From Bacteriovoracaceae bacterium (GTDB taxonomy: Bacteria > Bdellovibrionota > Bacteriovoracia > Bacteriovoracales > Bacteriovoracaceae): a DNA stretch of 64,000 bases. The position numbers and the translations under genes were made by a program. The first letter of the stretch is position 1. The number at the start of each line of letters is the position of its first letter. Where the stretch lies: positions 155,025 to 219,024 of the forward strand of contig CANCFT010000002.1 of assembly GCA_947377285.1 (NCBI GenBank), given 5' to 3'. The notes below the pieces were generated by a model, which was given only the letters and a program-made list of their open reading frames with translations, did not search any database and was not told where the DNA came from. Below are positions 26,799 to 36,130 of this stretch, in pieces.

Positions 26799-28324
26799 TG
26801 TTTGCTCTCGAACTTAAAAACATTTCCAAATCATTTGGTTTATTTAAAGCTAACGATGAAATATGCCTCTCTGTTAAACACGGAGAGGTTCATGCAATCC
26901 TTGGCGAAAATGGTGCTGGTAAGTCCACCTTGATGAAAATCATATTTGGGATTTATCAACCAGATCTCGGCGGAGAAATTTTTTACAATGGTAAAAAAAT
27001 AATTATCCCCAATCCTCGTTTTGCTATCAAAAAGGGAATTGGAATGGTTCATCAACATTTCATGTTAGTGAGACCATTTAGTATTTTACTAAATATTATT
27101 TTAGGAGTTGAACCAAGAACAAGTCTGGGCACAATTGACTATTCTCGGGCCCGTTCTGAAGTCATGGCACTTTCAGAAAAATATAATTTCAATATAGATC
27201 CAGAAAAAATTATTGAACAAATCAGCGTTGGCATGCAACAAAGAGTAGAAATCCTTAAAACTCTTTATCGAAATGCAGACCTCATTATCCTTGATGAACC
27301 TACAGCTTCACTCACACCTCAAGAAATTTTAGACTTTTATCGAATTGTCAGAAATTTAAAAGAGGTTGGAAAAACAATCATTATTATCACTCACAAGCTT
27401 CATGAAATAAAAGAAATTGCAGATCGTTGCACGGTCATTCGAAAAGGTCGAACGATTGAAACAGTCGATGTAGCCACTACATCTGAAGAAGATCTCGCTT
27501 CAAAAATGGTTGGAAGAAGTGTCAATTTGCATGTTAAAAAATCACCGTCAAATCCCGGGGAAATCATCTTTGCAGTAGATTCTTTGAATGCTTTAAACGA
27601 CAAACATTTTCCTGCTCTTAAAAATTTATCGCTTCAACTGAGACGTGGCGAAATTTTAGGAATTGCAGGAATCGATGGCAATGGCCAAAGTGAATTGGTT
27701 GAGGCCCTTACTGGATTGAGAAAAATTCAATCTGGATCTGTTAAAATAAATAGGCTCGAAATTTCAAAACTTACTCCTCGTCAAATTTATGAAAGTAAAC
27801 TTGCAATGATTCCAGAAGACCGACAAAGAAGAGGTCTTGTCATGGATTTTAAAGTTAAGGAAAATTTAGTCTTACAAAGAATTGAAAAAAATCCTTTTTC
27901 CAAATATGGTTTTATTCTGACGAGAGAACTCGATAAATTTGCTGAAACAATGATGGAACGCTTTGATATTAGACCGCGGAATCGAGAATTAAATGCTAGA
28001 AATCTTTCTGGTGGCAATCAACAAAAAATCATTTTAGCGAGAGAAATTTCTAATAATCCCGACGTGCTTATTGCTTTTCAACCGACAAGGGGATTAGACG
28101 TAGGTGCCATAGAATATGTTCATCATGAATTAATTAAACTTCGTGATCTTGGAAAGGCCATCCTGCTTTTATCTTTTGAACTCGATGAGGTTATTAACTT
28201 AAGTGACCGAATTGATGTCATTGTTGATGGTGCTATCTCTTCACAAATTTCTAATGAAACAATAAAGACTCACCCAAATATTAAAGAACACATCGGTCTA
28301 TTTATGGCCGGCGGAAAGGTCTAA
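26798..28324 (+). CDS. ABC importer ATPase, double-cassette (BMP/sugar type)
   Basis: 508 residues with two ABC domains. The first has Walker A GENGAGKST, signature ISVGMQQRVE, Walker B LIILDEPTASLT and switch ITHK. The second has a divergent Walker A (GIDGNGQSE), signature LSGGNQQK and a Walker B-like FQPTRGLDVGA. This two-cassette design with a divergent second site is standard in the RbsA/NupA/YufO group. It powers uptake with the two permeases that follow. The operon reads binding protein, ATPase, permease, permease with overlaps or short gaps. Confidence 0.93.
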   Translation: MFALELKNISKSFGLFKANDEICLSVKHGEVHAILGENGAGKSTLMKIIFGIYQPDLGGEIFYNGKKIIIPNPRFAIKKGIGMVHQHFMLVRPFSILLNIILGVEPRTSLGTIDYSRARSEVMALSEKYNFNIDPEKIIEQISVGMQQRVEILKTLYRNADLIILDEPTASLTPQEILDFYRIVRNLKEVGKTIIIITHKLHEIKEIADRCTVIRKGRTIETVDVATTSEEDLASKMVGRSVNLHVKKSPSNPGEIIFAVDSLNALNDKHFPALKNLSLQLRRGEILGIAGIDGNGQSELVEALTGLRKIQSGSVKINRLEISKLTPRQIYESKLAMIPEDRQRRGLVMDFKVKENLVLQRIEKNPFSKYGFILTRELDKFAETMMERFDIRPRNRELNARNLSGGNQQKIILAREISNNPDVLIAFQPTRGLDVGAIEYVHHELIKLRDLGKAILLLSFELDEVINLSDRIDVIVDGAISSQISNETIKTHPNIKEHIGLFMAGGKV

Positions 28325-28333
28325 GGAAATTCT

Positions 28334-29425
28334 ATGAAAAAATTTCTTTTTAGTATTCTTTGTGTTCTCACCGGACTTTTAGTCGGTGCAATCATTCTTA
28401 AACTCTCTGGGATTTCTCCGCTTGAAGCTTATAAAATTATGTGGATGGGGGCTTTTTCTAAGCCAAGTTATTGGGCCTATATTATAATTCGCTCTACTCC
28501 GCTCATTCTCACCGGACTTTCAGTTGCCTTTGCTTTTCAAACGGGACTTTTTAATATTGGAACTGAAGGACAATTTATTATTGGCTCATTAAGTGCCGCT
28601 TATTTTGGATATATTCTACACTTTAATCCATGGATCCAAATACCTTTAGTCTTAGGCTTATCAATTTTTTTCTCAAGCCTTTATGGTGGACTTGCTGGCT
28701 TTATGAAGGCCCGTTTTGGTGTCCATGAAGTTATTTCTACCATTATGCTTAATTGGATCGCTCTTTATTTTTCAAATTATATCGTAATGATTGAAGGATT
28801 TCATAAACCAAATACTGAAACTTCTGAATATATCAATCCATCAACTTCAATAACATTTTTAGAAAATTGGAAAGGAAGTGATTCAGGGATAAGCTGGTTG
28901 AGTCAGCATCCAACCCTCAATGAATTTATGAAACCATCGGTAAACGCTGGAATATTACTTGCCCTCATTTCAGTATTACTCATTTGGATCTTGCTTAAAA
29001 AAACAACTTTTGGATTTAAACTAAAAGCAGTCGGATTAAGTCCTGAAGCCGCTCGTTACGCAGGAATAAACGTAAATAAAAAAATGAGCCAGTCAATGAT
29101 GATTGCTGGCGGACTCTCTGGATTAGCGGGTGCTACTCAAGTTATGGGTGTCTCTAAGAATATAGCCATTCTTGCAACCCATGAGGGTTATGGATTTGAT
29201 GGAATTGCTGTTTCTTTAATAGGATCAAATGTTCCAATGGGTTCAATGATTGCTGGATTTTTCTTAGGCACTTTAAAATATGCAGGACAAAAAATTCAAT
29301 CGGCTTTAGAAGCTCCTTCTGAAGTTATAGGAATAATGATTGGTGCTATAATTTTTTTTATTGCCGTTCCACTTTTATTTGAGCGACCAATTAATCAATT
29401 GATGAAAATATTGGAGAAAAAATAA
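28334..29425 (+). CDS. ABC importer permease 1 (nucleoside/BMP type)
   Basis: 363 residues, about eight to ten hydrophobic segments. The family signature is GLSVAFAFQTGLFNIGTEGQ, followed by AGFMKARFGVHEVISTIMLNW and GLSPEAARYAGINVNKKMSQ, which fits the BPD_transp_2 family. AAGGA lies six bases before the ATG. It pairs with the next permease, which starts within its stop codon (TAATG at 29423-29427). A gap of only nine bases separates it from the ATPase. It transports the ligand captured by the BMP protein across the inner membrane. Confidence 0.92.
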   Translation: MKKFLFSILCVLTGLLVGAIILKLSGISPLEAYKIMWMGAFSKPSYWAYIIIRSTPLILTGLSVAFAFQTGLFNIGTEGQFIIGSLSAAYFGYILHFNPWIQIPLVLGLSIFFSSLYGGLAGFMKARFGVHEVISTIMLNWIALYFSNYIVMIEGFHKPNTETSEYINPSTSITFLENWKGSDSGISWLSQHPTLNEFMKPSVNAGILLALISVLLIWILLKKTTFGFKLKAVGLSPEAARYAGINVNKKMSQSMMIAGGLSGLAGATQVMGVSKNIAILATHEGYGFDGIAVSLIGSNVPMGSMIAGFFLGTLKYAGQKIQSALEAPSEVIGIMIGAIIFFIAVPLLFERPINQLMKILEKK

Positions 29426-30294
29426 TGAAAGAATTACTTTTTCTCATCAGTACGACTTTAATGTATTCCACTCCGCTAATCTTCACGGCCCTTGGAGGGG
29501 TTCTCTCTGAAAAATCCGGAATCATTAATATTGGTCTTGAAGGTATGATGACACTTGGAGCGTTCAGCGCTTCTTTAGTGGCACTCAAAACAGGAAATCC
29601 ATGGTTGGGATTATTGGCCGGAGGCCTTGGAGGATTATTTCTTTCGATCATTCACGCGATAGCCTCTATTAAATATAAAGGTAATCAAGTTGTCTCTGGA
29701 ATGGCGATGAATTTTTTAGGAAGTGGACTTGCCATTTTTCTTTCACGTTTATTTTTCGACGGGACGAGTATGACGCCTCCACTTGATTTGGATAAAAAAA
29801 TTCCTGTTTATTTAGGTCAATACGCCACCGTCTATTTGGCTATTTTATTAACTGGATTTATTTGGTTTATTTTTTCAAAGACGGTTCTAGGTTTGCGCTT
29901 AATAAGTGTTGGTGAACATCCCAAATCAGCAGATGCCGCTGGATTAAATGTAAGTTTATATAAAACTATAGGAGTCTTGAGTTCAGGATTTTTAGCAGGA
30001 ATTGGTGGAGCAAGTTTATCAATTGCAATTGTTTCAAATTTTAGACCAACTCTGATTTCAGGCCAAGGATTTATTGCTATCGCTGCACTTATCTTTGGAA
30101 AATGGAGACCAGTTCAGACGGCCTTTGCATGTCTCTTTTTTGGATTCTCACAAGCTTTAGTTATATTTATAGGCGGAAAAGAAGAGATACATATTTCTTC
30201 TCAACTACTATCTATTCTTCCTTATGCGTTAACGCTGATATTATTAGTCGGATTTATGGGAAAAACCACTTCCCCATCTGCACTGGGCGAATAA
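29425..30294 (+). CDS. ABC importer permease 2 (nucleoside/BMP type)
   Basis: 289 residues, shorter than permease 1, as usual for this heterodimer. Conserved segments: YSTPLIFTALGGVLSEKSGI, IINIGLEGMMTLGAF, NQVVSGMAMNFLGSGLAIFL and GLRLISVGEHPKSADAAGLN. It belongs to the BPD_transp_2 family and forms the channel with the preceding permease. It is the last gene of the importer. The next gene, a receiver protein on the same strand, starts 27 bases later and might be in the same transcript. Confidence 0.92.
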   Translation: MKELLFLISTTLMYSTPLIFTALGGVLSEKSGIINIGLEGMMTLGAFSASLVALKTGNPWLGLLAGGLGGLFLSIIHAIASIKYKGNQVVSGMAMNFLGSGLAIFLSRLFFDGTSMTPPLDLDKKIPVYLGQYATVYLAILLTGFIWFIFSKTVLGLRLISVGEHPKSADAAGLNVSLYKTIGVLSSGFLAGIGGASLSIAIVSNFRPTLISGQGFIAIAALIFGKWRPVQTAFACLFFGFSQALVIFIGGKEEIHISSQLLSILPYALTLILLVGFMGKTTSPSALGE

Positions 30295-30320
30295 AAAATA
30301 GTCGTGTACTATTAAGATCT

Positions 30321-31703
30321 ATGGATCAATTAATAAAGCCTGAAGCTAATATTCTAAAAATTCTCATTGTTGAAGATAATGATGCTTTGTTGGAAATATT
30401 AAGCATGCTCATCAATCATCATTTTGAAACCCTTGTAGAAACGATCCACTCACCTACGGCTAAATTAGCAAATACAATTCTAGCAACTCATAAAATTGAT
30501 TATTGTTTTTGTGACCATCAACTAATTGACGATCTGGGAAGTGATGTTCTAAATTTTATAATTCTCAATAAATTGAAAACCAAATTTATCCTTTGTTCTT
30601 CTTTTACTCCAGAAATGTTCCCACTTAATTACCCGAAAGATAAAATCTTTTTTAATATTCAAAAACCGGATATTTCAGAGGGATTAGAGCAATTATTTTT
30701 AAAAATCAACCAAGCCAATTCTTCTAATAAAGAAAAATCTCAACATAATGACTATGTCCCGCTTTCACTAAACCTTTTAATTTCACTTGGCAAAATGCCT
30801 TCAGATGTCTATCTACTCAAAGACAACACTGTCTTTGAAAAGATTTATTCTAAAGGTGAAAATATAGATCCAAAAGCCTGGGATAAGTTTGAGACCATTT
30901 ATCTCAATAAACTTTTTGCAAAAAGACATGACCATAATGATGAAATGATTAATGAATTAGATAAAGCTATAAATCAAATCCTCGCAAACGAAAATATTCC
31001 TATCGATAGAAAAATTTTGGCAACTCACTCACAATTAAAAGAATTAGTTGAAATGATCGGAATAACTCCAACTATGGCCGAAATGACAAAGGCCATAATA
31101 AGCGAAGTTTTGGCAAAAATAATAACGGAACCAATTATATTGAAATTTTTGTCAAATTGTCAGTTTAATGAAAATTATGAACTTCGATTATATACTCTTC
31201 ACTCAATCCTAATTAGTATCATCGCCAAAAAAACTGAACTTGATTCTCATCAAAATATTTATAGATTGGTCTATGCGGCCTTTGTTCAAGATATATCTAT
31301 GATTGAACCTAGATTTCAAAAGATTATTGACCACAAAGATTTTTTAGAGAAAAAAAATGAATTTTCGGCCGATGAACAATCTCTCTATTTAAATCATCCA
31401 ACTCAATCACAACTTATTCTTAATCAATTAGAAGATCCCTTATACGGTGTAGATCGAATTATTAAAGAGCAACATGAAATGCCGAATAAATTAGGGTTTC
31501 CGAATCAAATAAATGAAATAGAGATTTCACCAATGGGTGCTCTTTTTAACTTAACTGGCATTTGGTCTAGATTTATTTTAAAAAACGAAAAATCATTTCA
31601 TCCACAAGATTTTTTAGACTATATGGAGTCAAATAATTTTCATCACGGTCGCTTCATGGACGCTTACAATGGAATCAAGTCGATTCTACTCACTCAAGTT
31701 TAA
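30321..31703 (+). CDS. Response regulator with a degenerate HD-GYP-like output domain
   Basis: 460 residues from ATG 30321; the frame is open from 30102 inside the permease gene, but the receiver begins at MDQLIKPEANILKILIVEDN. Receiver: VEDND and phospho-acceptor D65 (YCFCDHQL). The C-terminal half has HD-GYP spacing but altered residues. AAFVQDISM stands where HD is expected (His to Gln), NHPTQSQLIL matches the HP element, and EQHEMPNKLGFP replaces HHExxDGxGYP. The c-di-GMP phosphodiesterase activity of the family is therefore probably lost. It may bind c-di-GMP or act as a scaffold. It sits just after the nucleoside importer. Confidence 0.75.
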   Translation: MDQLIKPEANILKILIVEDNDALLEILSMLINHHFETLVETIHSPTAKLANTILATHKIDYCFCDHQLIDDLGSDVLNFIILNKLKTKFILCSSFTPEMFPLNYPKDKIFFNIQKPDISEGLEQLFLKINQANSSNKEKSQHNDYVPLSLNLLISLGKMPSDVYLLKDNTVFEKIYSKGENIDPKAWDKFETIYLNKLFAKRHDHNDEMINELDKAINQILANENIPIDRKILATHSQLKELVEMIGITPTMAEMTKAIISEVLAKIITEPIILKFLSNCQFNENYELRLYTLHSILISIIAKKTELDSHQNIYRLVYAAFVQDISMIEPRFQKIIDHKDFLEKKNEFSADEQSLYLNHPTQSQLILNQLEDPLYGVDRIIKEQHEMPNKLGFPNQINEIEISPMGALFNLTGIWSRFILKNEKSFHPQDFLDYMESNNFHHGRFMDAYNGIKSILLTQV

Positions 31704-31708
31704 AAAAA

Positions 31709-33052
31709 TTAAAGTGTAAATTTAAATTCCGACAATAAGATGCCAGGGACTTTTGATCCACCAACATCACGTTGTGAATACGAACCTGTATTTGGAATAA
31801 TTTCAGAATAATTTGTTAAATCAACTAGCGCATCTCCAAAAATTGAATAAAAACTTTCATCAAATCGGAGGTCTTGAATTGGACAAATAATTTCTCCTTT
31901 TTCCACCCAAAAACAGGCATAACGAGTCATCCCTGTTAATCTTGCTGTTTCACGGTCAGACCAATTGAGATAATGCAAATCTGACAGGTATAAACCTGTT
32001 CCTAATTCCTTTAAAATATTTTCACGGGCCAGACTTCCTGATTTAATTACTGGAGACCTCATCCCTTCCCAATCTGTTGCAAAATTTGTTTCTACTTTAT
32101 ATTCATTGGACGTTCTAGTAGAAGTTAAGAAGTTTTTTAATAATCCATTTTCTATTATTGGCATTGAGCTCGCTGCCACTTCTCCACGGTCATTAAATCG
32201 TGGACTCATTCCTAGAGAGAAGTCTTCCGTTAAATTAAATTTTGGCGAGAGGTGTTTCGTTTTTTCCCAAAGACTTTTTAGAGATCCGTTTCCTCTTTGA
32301 TGATCTCCCATTGAGACTCCACCCCATGAGAGTGTGCCTAATAATTCAGCAACGGCAGAAGGAGCAAGAAAAACACGGTATGATCCTCGTTCAATAATTT
32401 TAGAGTCTCGGTCCATAAGACTTAACTTAAGTTCACTGTCTTTTATATTTTCACGTAATGCGAGTGCATCCCATGTGCTTCCTGCAAAAAGAGACTTCAC
32501 TGCTTTTTGTTTGTTATTATATAATGAATAATCGAGATAAAAATTTCTGGTTTTAAACCAATGGAATTGTCCTGCTGAATTGATCGTTGCTCTGACAATA
32601 TCGCCACTTGCAAACATACCGGCAAGGTCGACATGGCTTGCGTAATCGAGAACCCCTGAGAGCATTTCATCATTGCTAGGAAGTGCATTTAGGTTTTCTT
32701 CCTTAGTGATTCCATAAAAAGCTGGGCGAACTAAATAAGGATCGTCTGGAAGTTTTTCAATCCACTCTCGAGAGATTTTTAATTTTTTTAATGCTAAATC
32801 GACATCTTCCTCGAAGGCCTTATATGGAAGTGTAAAACTTAGAGTTTTATTTCCTTTAATATAGACATAATCAATTGAGGCCTGTGCGACATTGGTAATT
32901 TGGCGAACCCGAGCTTTTGAAATCCTAGAAAATAAAGTTTCTTCTGCAGACAAAGTCATTGTTAATGATTCATCTTGAGTAAGTTCATTCAATATTTTTT
33001 TAGAAAAATTTTCAAAAGCAACAGAATCATATTTTGAATATTGAGTACTCAT
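31709..33052 (-). CDS. TldE/PmbA-like partner of TldD
   Basis: 447 residues from ATG 33052, which overlaps the tldD stop (TAATG); a longer frame to 33094 runs inside tldD. Sequence elements of the TldD/PmbA family are visible (RISKARVRQITNVAQASIDY, RGSYRVFLAPSAVAELLG, SPRFNDRGEVAASSMPIIEN). There is no HExxxH motif, as expected for the non-catalytic TldE subunit. TldD and TldE form a heterodimeric metalloprotease that degrades unfolded peptides (microcin and CcdA processing in E. coli). This copy pairs with the downstream-coordinate tldD gene, which is translated first. Confidence 0.88.
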   Translation of the reverse strand: MSTQYSKYDSVAFENFSKKILNELTQDESLTMTLSAEETLFSRISKARVRQITNVAQASIDYVYIKGNKTLSFTLPYKAFEEDVDLALKKLKISREWIEKLPDDPYLVRPAFYGITKEENLNALPSNDEMLSGVLDYASHVDLAGMFASGDIVRATINSAGQFHWFKTRNFYLDYSLYNNKQKAVKSLFAGSTWDALALRENIKDSELKLSLMDRDSKIIERGSYRVFLAPSAVAELLGTLSWGGVSMGDHQRGNGSLKSLWEKTKHLSPKFNLTEDFSLGMSPRFNDRGEVAASSMPIIENGLLKNFLTSTRTSNEYKVETNFATDWEGMRSPVIKSGSLARENILKELGTGLYLSDLHYLNWSDRETARLTGMTRYACFWVEKGEIICPIQDLRFDESFYSIFGDALVDLTNYSEIIPNTGSYSQRDVGGSKVPGILLSEFKFTL

Positions 33053-34482
33053 TATTTTCCCCCGCCGAAAACTTCTATTTTTGAAAATAAACAAGCAGGA
33101 CTTGCGTGACCAACATGGATGACTTGATTAGGTTCACCTTTTCCACAATTGGTTAATCCACCTATTTGATAAGTGCTCTTATCACCAACCATTTTTAATT
33201 GATTCCAAAAGGGAGCAGTTATTCCTCGGTAGTTTGGATTTTTAACAATGGTTGTAAGTTTTCCGTTTTCTATTAATTGGGCGTGTTCACAGCCGAATTG
33301 AAATTTATTTCTATAATCATCAATTGACCACGATCTCGTCGTTTGCATAAATACACCACGTTCAATAGTTGAAAGCATTTCCGCCATCGTGGAATGCCCT
33401 GGCTCTAAATTTACATTGGCCATGCGGTCAATTGGTGGTCTGTTCCAAGACGTGGCCCTTTGTGATGAAACTCCAGGAAGATTTAGTCTTTTTTGAGATT
33501 CTAAACTTCCAAGACCGCGTTCAAGCAATCCATCCTTTATGAGATATTCACGTGTGGCTATGGCCCCAATGTCATCGGCAAAATAACTGGCATTCTGTCC
33601 AACAACTGTTGGGTCAAAAGTTACGTTCATTAATTTAGATCCGTAATGAAGCGTTCCAAAATCAGAAGGCTTTACAAAACTCCATCCTGCATAGTTTCGC
33701 TCATCCCCTAAAATTCGGTCGAGTTCAAGAGGGTGACCGATACTTTCGTGAATCTGTAAAAACATTTGGTCAGGGGCCAGAAGTAAATCCATAGTTTCGG
33801 TTGGACACTCTGGAGCCTCCAATAAAGCTAGCGCTTCGTCTGCAATTTTTTGAGAAGCTTTTAATAAAACTGCTCGGTCTATTCTCTCCAGTCCTGATTG
33901 AGCACTTTGCTCGTCTCCAAAAGTTCGGCGTTGAGTACCTTTATCACTGGCGGCAGTAGCACTCAAACTTATGGTTGAACGAATTATTTTTTGGTGAACA
34001 TCACTTCCATTACTAGCAACGTAGTGAGAGTGAGTTTCGATCAAAGAAAAGTTCGCGGTTCGACTAATAATATGATCGTGAATTTTCATCTGGCCTGTTA
34101 ATGAAATTAATAAATCAGTTATCTCAGAAGGTTTGAAATGATCCATTCCTCTGCTGGCCGGACTTTTGTATTCTCCAATAACCTTTGGTCTTTCTTGATG
34201 AGTTAATGGAAAAAGTCCAAAACGTTTAGCCATTAAAGCTGATTGCCTGGCTACTTCTGCGCAACGTTTTACTTCAGAGAGTTCAAAAGAATTAGTTGCA
34301 CCATAGGCAATTTGTCCGTCAATCATCACTTCAATCATTAATCCATTGTCTTCAGAGCTTGAAACACCTTCAAGAATTTCATTTCGCACGCCCACGCTTA
34401 CAGAGTGATGATGGACTGAGCGCAAAGAAATATAATCAGCTTCTGTATTAAGTGAGTTTAATAAATTTTTAAGATTAACCAT
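33052..34482 (-). CDS. tldD: Metalloprotease TldD
   Basis: 476 residues, cytoplasmic. The zinc-binding motif HESIGH (HExxxH) is intact in LQIHESIGHPLELDR, in line with TldD catalytic subunits. Other conserved elements: GLMIEVMIDGQIAYGATN, FDPTVVGQNASYFADDIGAI, RATSWNRPPIDRMANVNLEP and TNCGKGEPNQV. It would cleave short unfolded peptides in a chamber formed with TldE. The start ATG lies inside the end of the SDR gene (8-bp overlap), and the stop overlaps the TldE start, giving a three-gene operon SDR, tldD, tldE. Confidence 0.92.
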   Translation of the reverse strand: MVNLKNLLNSLNTEADYISLRSVHHHSVSVGVRNEILEGVSSSEDNGLMIEVMIDGQIAYGATNSFELSEVKRCAEVARQSALMAKRFGLFPLTHQERPKVIGEYKSPASRGMDHFKPSEITDLLISLTGQMKIHDHIISRTANFSLIETHSHYVASNGSDVHQKIIRSTISLSATAASDKGTQRRTFGDEQSAQSGLERIDRAVLLKASQKIADEALALLEAPECPTETMDLLLAPDQMFLQIHESIGHPLELDRILGDERNYAGWSFVKPSDFGTLHYGSKLMNVTFDPTVVGQNASYFADDIGAIATREYLIKDGLLERGLGSLESQKRLNLPGVSSQRATSWNRPPIDRMANVNLEPGHSTMAEMLSTIERGVFMQTTRSWSIDDYRNKFQFGCEHAQLIENGKLTTIVKNPNYRGITAPFWNQLKMVGDKSTYQIGGLTNCGKGEPNQVIHVGHASPACLFSKIEVFGGGK

Positions 34483-35299
34483 TATGGGATCCTTTTCGTC
34501 CTTTCCAATTTGTCATACTGGATGAAACACCTAAAATTTTTAATAAATATGTACTGAGAAAAAGAGGAAGAATGCCTTTTAATAAATCAATTGTCTTCAC
34601 CATAAATGGCTCTTTTACAAATGGTGAATTTGTCTCAATTCCTAAAATTATTTTATGAACAATTGTCTCTGGCTTAAGCCATGGTAAAATAAGTGGAGCC
34701 TTAACTCCACTAAACATTCCCGTGCTAATATAACCAGGGCAAACAGTCGTAACATGAATATTAGGAATTTTTCTTTCTAATAATTCAACTCGGAGTGATT
34801 CAGAAAATCCAACGATGGCCCATTTTGAAGAAGCATAGGTCACTCCAAATGGAAGGCCTACAAATCCCGAAGCACTGGCAATATTAACGATATTTGCATC
34901 TGGGCTTCTTTTTAAATCATTAAAAAATAAATGTGTAGTTGCTACAAGTGCATCTACATTTATTTTGTATGTCAGCAAATGTTTTTCTAAGGTAAGGTGT
35001 TCAAACTCTCCTCCAAAAACAACTCCTGCATTATTGATAAGAATATCGATTTCAAGATTTAAACTTTCAACTTGGGTCTTAAGTTTTTTAATTGAATCAA
35101 TTTGGGCCAAATCAACAAAAATGGCATGAGCTTTGCCACCAGACTCCTTAATTTCTGCCACAACCCTTTTAGCTTCTTCTAATTGAATATCAGCGATAAT
35201 AACTTCTGCGCCTCTTTTAGCAAGCGTCGTTGCCATTAATTTCCCAATTCCAGAAGCCCCTCCAGTAATGAGGATCTTTTTTCGCGAGAAATTTTTCAT
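34475..35299 (-). CDS. Short-chain dehydrogenase/reductase
   Basis: 274 residues from ATG 35299 (AGG eight bases upstream; an in-frame TTG at 35302 is less likely). Classical SDR: NAD(P)-binding GGASGIG (about 13-19), acidic ADIQ after strand 2 suggesting NAD(H) preference, NNAGVVFGG and catalytic S-Y-K in SASGFVGL and YASSK. C-terminal hydrophobic stretch (LLKGILPLFLSTYLLKILG) may anchor it to the membrane, as in several lipid- or steroid-like SDRs. The substrate is unknown. First gene of the SDR-tldD-tldE operon. Confidence 0.88.
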   Translation of the reverse strand: MKNFSRKKILITGGASGIGKLMATTLAKRGAEVIIADIQLEEAKRVVAEIKESGGKAHAIFVDLAQIDSIKKLKTQVESLNLEIDILINNAGVVFGGEFEHLTLEKHLLTYKINVDALVATTHLFFNDLKRSPDANIVNIASASGFVGLPFGVTYASSKWAIVGFSESLRVELLERKIPNIHVTTVCPGYISTGMFSGVKAPLILPWLKPETIVHKIILGIETNSPFVKEPFMVKTIDLLKGILPLFLSTYLLKILGVSSSMTNWKGRKGSHNG

Positions 35300-35329
35300 C
35301 AAAATAACCTATTAAAAAATTATGAAAGA

Positions 35330-36046
35330 CTAAGGGAAGATTTGTAAATTTCCTGAACCATCAACATAAAAACCTTGTGTATGTCGTGATTCATTTAATA
35401 AACCTTTTACGATATATGAAATTTGCATAGTCGCTGAAGCAATTGGTGAATCCATTGTTCCAACATTGGCAATACCTATAAGTTCAGAAGTTGCATCAAA
35501 GTTAAAGCCCCAAGCAACATTGATCTCACTGGCTTGAACTTTTAAATTAGTAATGTACTTTCCTGTATTTTTATAACTGCCATTGAATTGAAAATAAATT
35601 GTATAAGTGAAACCTACAACTTCACTATTGTATCCATTTTTAAAAGAAACTCTAAAGCTTTTTACTTTTGGAGCTGACCAAGTTGCCATTTGATTAAGAG
35701 TTGGATTCTCCCCTTCTAAGTGTGGAAGGACGCTTATCATAGGTGCAATTTTAGTAGTAATCACAGGTCTTCCTGCATCGACAATTTTCCAAATCCGTTG
35801 CCCGATAGCAATGATACTATCAATGGAAGTGATGATATCTCCGATCGGATTTCCAACTGCTGGAAGCTCAATCATTGGGTAGAGAGTTACAGGAGTTTCA
35901 ATTTCTGAAATTGTATAACTGGAGATGTTAAATGCTGGATCATTTTTTTGGACATTAACATATGAAAAATCTGCGTGTGCAGCACTTAAACCTAATAAAC
36001 TTAAAGTTAAGTAAATCGCAGTGAGTACAAGTGACTTCAAAATCAT
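35330..36046 (-). CDS. Hypothetical secreted protein, 238 residues
   Basis: From ATG 36046 (GGAGG five bases upstream; the earlier ATG at 36058 overlaps that ribosome site). Signal peptide ends at SAAHA (about residue 26). The mature part is beta-rich with no cysteines: VTLYPMIELPAVGN, VKSFRVSFKNGYNSEVVGF and MQISYIVKGL. No family is recognised. It looks like a secreted or outer-surface beta protein. It is monocistronic with a strong RBS, 28 bases upstream of the SDR start on the same strand. Confidence 0.75.
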   Translation of the reverse strand: MILKSLVLTAIYLTLSLLGLSAAHADFSYVNVQKNDPAFNISSYTISEIETPVTLYPMIELPAVGNPIGDIITSIDSIIAIGQRIWKIVDAGRPVITTKIAPMISVLPHLEGENPTLNQMATWSAPKVKSFRVSFKNGYNSEVVGFTYTIYFQFNGSYKNTGKYITNLKVQASEINVAWGFNFDATSELIGIANVGTMDSPIASATMQISYIVKGLLNESRHTQGFYVDGSGNLQIFP

Positions 36047-36130
36047 AAAATCCTCCATTATAAAATGTTGGTCAATTTAACACTTTTGATTGTGAATTTG
36101 TCTAATTAAACTTTTGTGATGTAAGGCTTT

